Assembly: GCF_014287585.1 (NCBI RefSeq)
Contig: NZ_JACOOJ010000008.1
Location: 110,901 to 174,900 of the forward strand
Length of the DNA stretch: 64,000 nt
DNA from: Parabacteroides hominis
GTDB taxonomy: Bacteria; Bacteroidota; Bacteroidia; Bacteroidales; Tannerellaceae
Direction of reading: 5' to 3'
Part shown: positions 35,647-43,138 of the stretch, one piece after another
Layout: the number at the start of each line of letters is the position of its first letter
How positions within the stretch are numbered: position 1 is the stretch's first letter
Program-made: the position numbers and the translations under genes
Notes under the pieces: model-generated
Databases searched by the model: none
What the model saw: only the letters and a program-made list of their open reading frames with translations
Told to the model about the DNA's origin: nothing

Positions 35647-37929
35647 TTATTTTCCGCCGGGGGATGTCTTTCGATACAAGCCGTGATTTATCTTCGTGAT
35701 ATACACCGGTATAAGCTTCAATATAAAGCGGCGTGCCGTGCGTTCGCTCATCCCTTCGAGGGCGGCGAGGCGGTAGACTTCGGGCAGGGTGAAGGAGGCA
35801 GGGAGGGCGTCGTAGATGGAGCGGAATTTGAGGGGGAGCGTCAGTTCGGGCTGATCCTGCGGGGCGCGGAGCTGCGTCATCAGGAGGCGGCTGTGCTCGA
35901 GGCAGCACAGGGTGATCGCCAGGGCCGCCTCGAAATGGCTGTCCGAACAGATACGGAGGCCGGGGATGTAGTCGCCCTCGGCCGCCACCTCAAGGGCGGT
36001 GAAAAGCATGCAGAGGCGGTAGGTCATCAACCCGTAGCGTTTCACCACGGAAAGGAAATCCTCGCCTCCGAACAGGTCCGACTCGCGCAGCAAATCCGCA
36101 AAACAACTGTTCAGCTTCGACCACTGCGCAAGGCTCAGGCCGACCTGCAAGTTGCGTTTCCGCAGACGCACGGCCATCTCCATGACCTGCTCCGAGAGCG
36201 AAGCGATATGCTTCACGAAGTCGGCTCCACCCCCTTCGGGCGACACGTCCTGCCAGACGGCACGCGAACGGCAGGTGTAGAGCAGCAGGCGGCTCATCAA
36301 CCCGTTTTCGGCATCGGGTATCAGGCGGGAGAACTGCCCCGGCGTACCCGCCAGCAGGAGGGCGACGGCGGGACGGTCGACGACGATCATCTCGTTGTCG
36401 CCTTTGCGCGACGACGACACAGGTTCGTGGTGGAACGCCTTGCGGAGGATGTCGTCAAACTGCCCGAAGTCCTGCTTCGTCGCCGAGACCAGCGTGTCGA
36501 TCTCGCTATCCACGATCAGCAGGCCCGCCTCGCCGTTGTCGCGCAGGTGGACGATCAGCTTCGCCTTCGTCACCTGGCTCGACACGACTAAGTAGCGGAT
36601 GTAGGCCGGCTTCGGGGCGTCCTTCACCGACACGGCCTGGTGCTTGCCGCGAAGCTCCGCCTTCTTGGCCTCCCACTCTTCGAGCGCCTGCCGGTACTCC
36701 TGTTCTTCGCGCTCGCTCTCGGTCTTGATGAGCGTGGCGTAATGGTCGGCCAGGTGGCGCATCTCGTCGACACAGCCTTTCCCGTTGGCGGCGGGAGCCA
36801 CCTCGACCGTATAGAGATGCGGGGTCAGCCATTTGCGACGGTAATAGCCGTGCACCCCCGGCAGGCAGGCGCTCAGGACGGTGCAGGCGGCAAGCACGCC
36901 CATGTCGCGCTCGCGCACGTCGACATAGTAACGGACCGCCTCGCGGATGATCGGCGGCAGCTTCTCCAACAGCCCGTCCGGGAGGCAGGGCGTCTGCTTC
37001 CGAAGCTCCTCCCCTTCCTTTTCCGGGTCCTTTTCGGAGGGGTTCGGGATTTCAGATACAGGGGGTGCCGTTTTGTCCGCAATTTGTCCGTTTGCGAAAA
37101 CTTTCGTCCCGTATTCTCCCGTATGGGACTGATAGGCAGAGTGTAACGCCTGCCCGATCTCCTGCGCCGAAAACGAGGGGACTTGCATCAGCGAGACACA
37201 CAAACGGGCGACTTCAGCCTCCGGAAAACCCCGGCGGTTCGCCTCGCAACCGAGGTTGTAGACCGTCTGGTTGCGGCTCCCTTCGACCAGCGGGTTGCGG
37301 GCGGCCCACCAGGAGACGAACGACTCGGCATCCGTCATCCCCCGGTTTCCGCCGGGAGCCGCCTGGGGCATCTCGACGGCCACATGGAAGACTTCGGCGC
37401 CGGGATTGTAGTAAGCCTCCGGATCGTCGCTCACGTAGCAGCAACGGCCTATGTTACGGCATTTGCGGTCGCTCGCCATCCCGGCCTCCTCCTCGTAGCG
37501 GAGGGCGACGACTTCGAAGGCGCGACGGTGGTGTTCCGCCTTGCTGTCCACGCGGACGAAGACTTTCAGCCCCTCGCCGCCGGGACTGACGAAAAGGGCG
37601 AGCGTGGTCGCAATCGAGCGGAAGAGGGCGATCAGCACCGCCAGTTCCTTCACATGGTCGAAATCGAGGCTGACGATCTGGGAATAGGCGACCACCTGGT
37701 CGTCACGGTGCCCGCCGCGGCAAACGCCTGAAGGGGTGAAACCGGGCAGTGACTTCTTCAACCGGGCGGCCTCTTCCTTACGTCCTTCGGCAACGGCATG
37801 GCGGTAGGCGGTTATTTCACGGACCCAACGGCGACGGCGAATCAGGATGATGATTTCTTCGAGGGTGGTTTCTTCACTTTCATACTTGCAAAGAGAGGGA
37901 AACAATGAGACTTTGTGTTCCTTGTTCAT
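35647..37929 (-). CDS. DUF3987-domain protein with VirE-N-like N-terminus
   Basis: 760 residues. The first 170 resemble the BT4734/VirE-N-type primase-like domain (YKYE-like start, VAYSQIVSLDFDHVKEL, FVSPGGEGLKVFVRVD, KCRNIGRCCYVSDDPEAYYN). From about residue 320 comes DUF3987: LAACTVLSACLPGVHGYY, a P-loop-like APAANGKGC (near 380), LLIVDSEIDTL (near 470, Walker-B-like), and LMSRLLLYTC. Related proteins in phages and integrative elements are thought to be primase-helicase-like. The promoter TACCTTTG (37960-37967, minus) precedes it. It is the anchor of the accessory cassette with HU-like, DUF4248 and GH73 genes. The stop codon lies in a partial REP, so the last residues (SPGGK) may be acquired. 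Confidence 0.85.
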   Translation of the reverse strand: MNKEHKVSLFPSLCKYESEETTLEEIIILIRRRRWVREITAYRHAVAEGRKEEAARLKKSLPGFTPSGVCRGGHRDDQVVAYSQIVSLDFDHVKELAVLIALFRSIATTLALFVSPGGEGLKVFVRVDSKAEHHRRAFEVVALRYEEEAGMASDRKCRNIGRCCYVSDDPEAYYNPGAEVFHVAVEMPQAAPGGNRGMTDAESFVSWWAARNPLVEGSRNQTVYNLGCEANRRGFPEAEVARLCVSLMQVPSFSAQEIGQALHSAYQSHTGEYGTKVFANGQIADKTAPPVSEIPNPSEKDPEKEGEELRKQTPCLPDGLLEKLPPIIREAVRYYVDVRERDMGVLAACTVLSACLPGVHGYYRRKWLTPHLYTVEVAPAANGKGCVDEMRHLADHYATLIKTESEREEQEYRQALEEWEAKKAELRGKHQAVSVKDAPKPAYIRYLVVSSQVTKAKLIVHLRDNGEAGLLIVDSEIDTLVSATKQDFGQFDDILRKAFHHEPVSSSRKGDNEMIVVDRPAVALLLAGTPGQFSRLIPDAENGLMSRLLLYTCRSRAVWQDVSPEGGGADFVKHIASLSEQVMEMAVRLRKRNLQVGLSLAQWSKLNSCFADLLRESDLFGGEDFLSVVKRYGLMTYRLCMLFTALEVAAEGDYIPGLRICSDSHFEAALAITLCCLEHSRLLMTQLRAPQDQPELTLPLKFRSIYDALPASFTLPEVYRLAALEGMSERTARRFILKLIPVYITKINHGLYRKTSPGGK

Positions 37930-37959
37930 GATTGTTTTTTTTATTTAATTAATAATGGA

Positions 37960-37967
37960 CAAAGGTA
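37960..37967 (-). promoter_or_regulatory. -7 box of the DUF3987 gene
   Basis: TACCTTTG read leftward, 31 bases before the start codon. Confidence 0.6.
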
Positions 37968-38132
37968 CACTATCGCTTCTGCCCTGTCAATGAGCAAAAA
38001 GTAACGCGAGGAATACAACGATCGTTGATTTTCAAAGCATACAAAAACGCACCCGGCGCAAAACCGTTACTTTACGGTAAGAAAACGGGAGAAAAATATT
38101 TTTCCTCCCGTCCTCTTTCCTGCCTCATTCGT

Positions 38133-38512
38133 TCATTCGTCTTCCTTGCGGTTGTAATAGTTGCGGGCGGAAGGACGCGAAACCTTATTCAGCTTGAACA
38201 CTTTCATCATCTGGGCAAAGAGGCGGTGTATGCCTGAACCGGCATGCCCGAACTCAGGCAAGTTGCGGATGGCTTTCCAGAGACGGATCAGGTCATAGGA
38301 CGCATTGACCTCTATGCGTTCGAACTCGAATATCAATCCGAGGCCGGTGATTTTCTCAAACCTTTTGCCTGCCTTGCGCAGGGCGGCGCAGTCTCGCTTG
38401 GACAAGGAGGCATTCGCCTGCTGCTTTTCACAAAGATCGAGAATAAGGGATAACAACTCGATGGCTTCTTCTTTCCATCCTTTTTTTCTTGTGATTCTTT
38501 TGCGTGTACCAT
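38133..38512 (-). CDS. Conserved hypothetical protein with possible -1 frameshift
   Basis: The main frame (38456-38133) reads LSKRDCAALRKAGKRFEKITG, ASYDLIRLWKAIRNLPEFG and GIHRLFAQMMKVFKLNKVSRPS, a basic helical protein I cannot assign. That frame has no ATG: it is open up to a stop near 38514, and its first start-like codon is a TTG at 38456. An ATG at 38512 opens in another frame (MVHAKESQEKK) and reaches a run of seven A at 38481-38487 forming the slippery string A-AAA-AAG. A -1 slip there continues as GWKEEAIELLSLILDLCEK, giving 126 residues. So the gene is either expressed by frameshifting, phase-variable through the A-tract, or damaged. Confidence 0.55.
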
Positions 38513-38589
38513 ATTATTCAGGTATTATAAAATAAGAACTAAGATAAGAATATTTTCCCTTGCCGGCTGATTAATGCCCCTTCAAATGA

Positions 38590-38632
38590 AAAAAAAGAAA
38601 GCTCCGGAAGAATTTCTCCCGGAGCCTTTTTT
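38590..38632. terminator. Bidirectional intrinsic terminator
   Basis: Stem GCTCCGG (38601-38607) with CCGGAGC (38619-38625), T-run on the plus side and A-run (T-run leftward) before it. It would end leftward transcription of the surface protein gene at 38852-41770. Confidence 0.75.
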
Positions 38633-38807
38633 GATCTGCTTTCTTTCTTCACAGAGGTACTGGCAGTAGAACTTTTAATTTCATTACTTTAGTATTAATA
38701 CTACCACTTGTTCTCCCTCGCGGGGTAATTGGGCCTTCCGCCAAAAAGCGGATGGACACCGCGTGATATTATTTAGATTATTTGATTATAAAAAATGTCT
38801 TTCTTTT

Positions 38808-38829
38808 GCCGGGGGATGAATCCCCCGGT
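38808..38829 (+). repeat. REP-type palindrome
   Basis: Arms GCCGGGGGAT and ATCCCCCGGT with the usual TCTTTT before and AAGGGA after. It lies 22 bases past the end of the surface protein gene. Confidence 0.85.
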
Positions 38830-38851
38830 AAGGGATTATTCTTTGTTTCTA

Positions 38852-41770
38852 TTATTTTACAATTGCCTTCACAGCAGCTTCGCCTTCAACAGCTACTACA
38901 ACTACACCTGCCGGAGCAGCGATCGCAGCATTGTCGGAAGCAACAACCGTATTAGCAATCACCTGGCCCAAGATGTTGGAAACAACAACCTTCTTACCCT
39001 GAGCACCAGCAATCTGAATCTGACCTTCGCCAGCGATTACTTTGACTTCGGATACTTCGATCGCATCATTGGATGTCGGAACTTCGTCGCCGAGGGTGAA
39101 GACCATAGCCTTCTTAGGATCGGAAGTGAAACCTAACTTACCGTTCAATGCATACAACCAACCACCCTTAACAGATTTCACAACATATTCGTTGTCTACA
39201 TCTTCGTCGTTCAACTGGATCGTGTACTGATATGCTTTCAGATCATCCTTAATCAGGTCACCGTCAACAGTTGTTGTCAGTGTATCTTTGGCTGTCAGAG
39301 TAGCTGCACGGAAGATTGCTTTCGGATCGGAAGCAGTACCTTCCAACAGGTAGTTCTTGTTTTCAGACAACTGAGCGTCGTCTTCAGAGAAGATACCCAG
39401 AGAGTCAGCAGAGTTAAACATGAACAGTCTTTCATCCTGTCCTTCTACACCGCGAGAGATATAGAACTTAGGAACATCAGCCTTACCCACTGTATCCAAC
39501 CAGAATGTCAGACCTTCCTTGCTCAGGATACCTTCTTCCAGATTGTTCTTATTCATCTGCATAGCTACAGAACCCAGTACGTTATCGAATGATACGTGAC
39601 GCGGTTCAGCTGGCAGAGAAGTTGCATCGGAGTTGTCGTTGAACTTGATGGTTACGTTGCTGATTGTAGGAACGTAAAGGGTAGCAGTACCAGCAGCAGC
39701 AAAGGCAGTACCGGCTGCATTAACTTCTACAGCTTTGGCAGTAGCTTTAACACTACCAGCATAATTTGTGCTAATCAACCCCATTGCATAAGTTCCGTCA
39801 TAGTTCTTGCGGAAGAAGAATTCACCTTCGTTAGCATCGTCTTTATCGATCGTCGTTACAGCATCCTTCTTAAGGTAAAGGACCTTTTTACTCGCACTAT
39901 TCGTACCAACTACCAATTTATAAGAAGGAACAGCCAACGTATCTTTAACCGTTACGATGTTTCCATCTTTATCCAGATAAGCAGCATCTACATCATTAAT
40001 GATATAGTTAGCAACTGCCGGAGTGCCATCCTTAACAACCTCAGCAGTGAAAGCATAATCCCCTTTATTTTCAGAAGGAGTATAAGTTCCAGTAGCATTA
40101 TTAGCACTCAACACACCATACATTTCAGCAATACCACCCGGCACTTTACCAGAGAACAACAGATGGAAACCACCTTCGCGTTCAGCCTTTGTCATTTCCA
40201 GGAAGCCGTCAGTCTTTGTTGTGGCAACGGAGTTGAAACGAACTGTTTTACCGATCAGAGATTGATTCTTAGCACCGGCATTACCTGTGCTGTTAGCAGT
40301 AACACCAGCTGCAATTGCATCATCAGCAGCAGGTGTAGCTGATTCAATCTCATATTCACCTTCTACATCTGTAGCTTTCAGTTTCAATACTAATTCATTA
40401 GCAGGAGAAGCAGCTTCACGGTTAGTCAATGTAAAGGAAGCCTTACCATTGAAACCAGAAACAACCCACTGTGTCATCGGAGAAGCCAAGTCGATCTCTG
40501 ATTTAGCACGAGCTTCGAGCTGATAATCAGAAGCACCGGCACCGGCAACCAGATATTTGTGATATTCATACTGTTGGTTAGCATCACCATCAACACTCTG
40601 CTTTCCGCTTGTGAAATAGATATTAACAGTGTTAACAGCATCTTTCTTCAACAGAACAGAGGCATCCAGGTAGGTGCTTGTACCCAAAGTTGCAGGCAAC
40701 ATGATTGCACCAGCAACAACAGAAGAGTTCAAAAATGCAGTAACATATGCTTTCGTATCTGATTCAGATGCTTTGTATGCACCTACAGTAACAGGATTAC
40801 TGGTAGCTATGGTAGGAGCCATATTTAAAGTGAGTGCATTTTCATTATTGATAGCATCACCTTCTGTAATAGAAGTAAATGCTGCATCTTTAGACAAAGT
40901 AGCCGCTGCAGCTGAAATTGTTTCACCTTTCACCCATGCAAACTTATGTCCTTCTCCTGCTTTCTGACCATTCAGAACATATTTGTCATCTGTTAAGCAA
41001 GCAAAGTAAAGGTTCTTTGCATTTTCGGCGCTCTGAGTAGTTTTGAATTTTGTAATGTCGGCAGCAGCTCCTTTTACAAAATAAGTACCTGCCACCCAAC
41101 TGTCAAATGCTGCTCCAGCTTTAACAGCCTTCATCTCATCCGCAAAAACATTACCGACCAAGTTATCTGCAGCAAAGTTGAATGTTATACCTTTTGAGTT
41201 ATACTCATTCAACATGTCTGCATCCCATTCGATACTGTTAGTAAAGGCAACAACACTTAAACCTACTTCTTTTGTAGGAATTACGCTTGTGTACAGTTTA
41301 TTAAAATTAACCTGTCCTTTATCGTCTGCAGAGGCATAAGTAACTGCAAACACAGTATTCAGTTCAGATAACTTATTACTGCCAACACCTCCATCAGCAA
41401 CTGTTCCATCAGCAGCTTTTACAACCACTTGCTTTCCATCAGCCCACAATTCAAACGTTGCACCTGTGGCTGTTGCTTGGACATTACGCAGTTCAAAAGG
41501 AACGAAGCCTGAAAAAGTTGTACTGGGATCTGCTCCCGTTAAATTTTCAAATGAAACAAAATCTTTCCCCTCAACTTTAAAAGAGGCAGAAGGTTTTAAT
41601 AAATGAGTTGCATCAGGTCCTAAATAGAGTTTAGTCCCATCAACCAATTTCATGGATGAAGAAGCATATGCAACGGCAGCTTTATCTCCAGCTGCAGCAT
41701 ACGCACTACTAAACATCGACCCAGTCATAAGCAGAGCCGCTGTCATAAGAGTAAAAATACTTTTGTTCAT
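38852..41770 (-). CDS. DUF6383-type secreted surface (S-layer-like) protein
   Basis: 972 residues. Signal sequence MNKSIFTLMTAALLMTGSMF..AYA, then a long Ala/Val/Asp/Lys-rich body without known catalytic motifs. The last 75 residues (VKVIAGEGQIQIAGAQGKKV, VSNILGQVIANTVVASD, VVVVAVEGEAAVKAIVK) match the DUF6383-type end that I associate with Parabacteroides surface proteins. The SVLGQ/NILGQ-type segment and the beta-rich sandwich resemble outer-membrane sorting domains. The start of the partial protein at 61425 (MNKRFSTLLAAALVAGG) is of the same kind. Related P. distasonis surface glycoproteins vary by DNA inversion. Here a likely invertible promoter lies at 41879-42076, pointing away from the gene. 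Confidence 0.8.
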   Translation of the reverse strand: MNKSIFTLMTAALLMTGSMFSSAYAAAGDKAAVAYASSSMKLVDGTKLYLGPDATHLLKPSASFKVEGKDFVSFENLTGADPSTTFSGFVPFELRNVQATATGATFELWADGKQVVVKAADGTVADGGVGSNKLSELNTVFAVTYASADDKGQVNFNKLYTSVIPTKEVGLSVVAFTNSIEWDADMLNEYNSKGITFNFAADNLVGNVFADEMKAVKAGAAFDSWVAGTYFVKGAAADITKFKTTQSAENAKNLYFACLTDDKYVLNGQKAGEGHKFAWVKGETISAAAATLSKDAAFTSITEGDAINNENALTLNMAPTIATSNPVTVGAYKASESDTKAYVTAFLNSSVVAGAIMLPATLGTSTYLDASVLLKKDAVNTVNIYFTSGKQSVDGDANQQYEYHKYLVAGAGASDYQLEARAKSEIDLASPMTQWVVSGFNGKASFTLTNREAASPANELVLKLKATDVEGEYEIESATPAADDAIAAGVTANSTGNAGAKNQSLIGKTVRFNSVATTKTDGFLEMTKAEREGGFHLLFSGKVPGGIAEMYGVLSANNATGTYTPSENKGDYAFTAEVVKDGTPAVANYIINDVDAAYLDKDGNIVTVKDTLAVPSYKLVVGTNSASKKVLYLKKDAVTTIDKDDANEGEFFFRKNYDGTYAMGLISTNYAGSVKATAKAVEVNAAGTAFAAAGTATLYVPTISNVTIKFNDNSDATSLPAEPRHVSFDNVLGSVAMQMNKNNLEEGILSKEGLTFWLDTVGKADVPKFYISRGVEGQDERLFMFNSADSLGIFSEDDAQLSENKNYLLEGTASDPKAIFRAATLTAKDTLTTTVDGDLIKDDLKAYQYTIQLNDEDVDNEYVVKSVKGGWLYALNGKLGFTSDPKKAMVFTLGDEVPTSNDAIEVSEVKVIAGEGQIQIAGAQGKKVVVSNILGQVIANTVVASDNAAIAAPAGVVVVAVEGEAAVKAIVK

Positions 41771-41878
41771 ACTTTAAACATTTAAATTAATAATACTATG
41801 AATATTGAAATAATATCGTCTAAACCTTAGCTGCCATACCTTATATAGGTGTATGTTAACATCTGTACTTTGACAGCT

Positions 41879-42076
41879 AAAACGTACGTTTAAATTCGTC
41901 ATTTTCGGAGGCGGTTCGGAAGGTTTGTAGTCAAAAGAAGGTTTTTCGTACAGGTAAGGCTATCTAATTGATAAGAAACGATATAGAAAAAGAAAAAACT
42001 TTGAAGAAAGAATTGCAGGTTTAAAAAGTAGTTGTATTTTTGTAGCTGAATTATGACGAATTTAAACGTACGTTTT
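41879..42076. promoter_or_regulatory. Putative invertible promoter segment B (upstream of the DUF6383-type gene), OFF orientation
   Basis: A perfect 24-bp inverted repeat, 41879-41902 and 42053-42076, with palindromic core AAACGTACGTTT, encloses 150 bp. Inside, on the plus strand, is TTGC (42013-42016), 18 bp, then TATTTTTG (42035-42042), a full match to TAnnTTTG. The gene is on the minus strand, so the promoter points away from it. No facing TAnnTTTG was found between 41771 and 42052. Flipping the segment would place the promoter in front of the gene. Confidence 0.8.
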
Positions 42077-42357
42077 TTTAGTCATTTTGGAAAAAGCTAT
42101 CTATTTTATTCATTCCCAATAATATACAAGCAAGAAACAAGGCAAAAACTACCCTCAAAAACAGGGTAAAAAATGTACTTTCCACCAGTATATAAAAGAC
42201 TTCACTATATATATTGTAATCAATTGTTTAGATATGTTTTCCAGCAAGCCCCAACCATTCCCTTTTTTTGTGCTTTTTTCAAAAAGGGGCTAAAATGAGC
42301 CGTTTTTCCTATAAAACCAGCGCATAATCCAAGCAATAGAAATTTATATCCCTTGCT

Positions 42358-42373
42358 GTCGGCTTAAGCCGAC
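42358..42373. repeat. Dispersed hairpin (GTCGGCTTAAGCCGAC)
   Basis: A 16-bp perfect palindrome in a TTGC..GGTTT context like the longer hairpins at 60589 and 60727. No T-run follows, so it is not a clear terminator. The rest of 42100-42390 holds nothing I can name. Confidence 0.6.
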
Positions 42374-42392
42374 GGTTTGAGAGAAAACAAAG

Positions 42393-42448
42393 TATATCTT
42401 ATCCATTCTTCAACATATCGGTGCATCGGGCTCAGGTGTCGGAAGTTC
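42393..42448 (-). pseudogene. Duplicate scrap of the 3' end of the hexosaminidase gene
   Basis: 42393-42448 copies the end of the GH20 gene (43133-43196), coding for TPEP-DAP..LKNG-stop, with a 10-bp gap where GACAAGGACG-type codons are missing. It lies on the far side of the DUF3791/DUF3990 module, as if that module had split or duplicated the end of the gene. Confidence 0.65.
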
Positions 42449-42449
42449 C

Positions 42450-42668
42450 TTACACCATTTTCCCCGTTACCAATTCTTTTTCAAGATATTCATATACATA
42501 AGCCGTACTCTGAGCATATAGCCCTGTATCAAGATTTATGAGCCGGCTATATGTATCAGATGTATAGAGTGCCTTGAGAGCCTCACTCATATCCATTTGA
42601 TGCTCCTCCATAAGCAACAATACGATTTCCTTGGAAATCTCTTCTATCATAAATAGTTCTTTGGTCAT
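42450..42668 (-). CDS. DUF3791-like small protein
   Basis: 72 residues: MIEEISKEIVLLLMEEHQMDMSEALKALYTSDTY, then LINLDTGLYAQSTAYVYEYLEKEL. The helical layout and the DTGLY-QS-YVYEYL segment fit the small proteins that accompany DUF3990 genes in gut Bacteroidales and Firmicutes. Its ATG overlaps the stop of the DUF3990 remnant (ATGA), which would couple translation in the intact module. Role unknown; a toxin-antitoxin-like module has been suggested for such sets, which I cannot verify here. It may now be an orphan. Confidence 0.6.
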   Translation of the reverse strand: MTKELFMIEEISKEIVLLLMEEHQMDMSEALKALYTSDTYSRLINLDTGLYAQSTAYVYEYLEKELVTGKMV

Positions 42669-42896
42669 AATCCACTTCTTATTTTGGTTAAATATCGAAT
42701 AGACTTCTCCGTACCGAAAAAGTACTGCATAGTCACCCCCTTCATATATTTAAGTTCTTCAAGAAACTTATCCATATCTATCAGCCCGGAAGTGAGCCGT
42801 CGTATCTGAAAGCCAACCGAATCATTTGCAATAGGGCCAATAACAATATCATACCAATGCCCCTCCTTTCCTGTGGCAATAAGCTGTAAGATCTTC
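42665..42896 (-). pseudogene. DUF3990 C-terminal remnant
   Basis: The frame ending at 42665 codes for GHWYDIVIGPIANDSVGF, LTSGLIDMDKFLEELKYMKGVTMQYFFGTEKSIRYL and a stop. The YDIVIGPIAND segment and the LKY..Q-FFxTEKxIxYL end match the C-terminal part of DUF3990 proteins, thought to have an ADP-ribosyltransferase-like fold. The N-terminal two thirds are absent: the open frame runs into a stop just upstream (about 42898) and overlaps the DUF3791 gene. This is a deletion remnant. Confidence 0.65.
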
Positions 42897-43073
42897 TATT
42901 ACGTCTTCAAACGAGAGTGTATGCTCCACATTATAGAAACGACTCACAAAGTCGAGGCCTTTGAACCTCTCCAGGTAGCGATAGGCTTGCAATGTGTTAA
43001 GTGAGTGTGCCGCAGCAAACTCACTTATCACAGCAATGATATATTCCACTTTGTTTTTGACATCCGAATCCAT
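42849..43073 (-). CDS. DUF3791-domain small protein
   Basis: 74 residues reading NKVEYIIAVISEFAAAHSLNTLQAYRYLERFKGLDFVSRFYNVEHTLSFEDVIEDLTAYC, which is the DUF3791 pattern (EY-IAVISEFA, YLxRFKGLDF, YxVEHTLSFED). In intact modules it is followed by DUF3990 and a second small protein, as here in decayed form. The promoter TATATTTG (43112-43119, minus) lies 39 bases upstream. Function unknown; likely a partner of the missing DUF3990 enzyme. Confidence 0.75.
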   Translation of the reverse strand: MDSDVKNKVEYIIAVISEFAAAHSLNTLQAYRYLERFKGLDFVSRFYNVEHTLSFEDVIEDLTAYCHRKGGALV

Positions 43074-43111
43074 ATCAGTTTTCCTTTCTTATCTTTCTGT
43101 TAGGTCAAATG

Positions 43112-43119
43112 CAAATATA
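43112..43119 (-). promoter_or_regulatory. -7 box of the DUF3791 gene
   Basis: TATATTTG read leftward. Confidence 0.5.
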
Positions 43120-43138
43120 CACTTTTTTCATACATATC

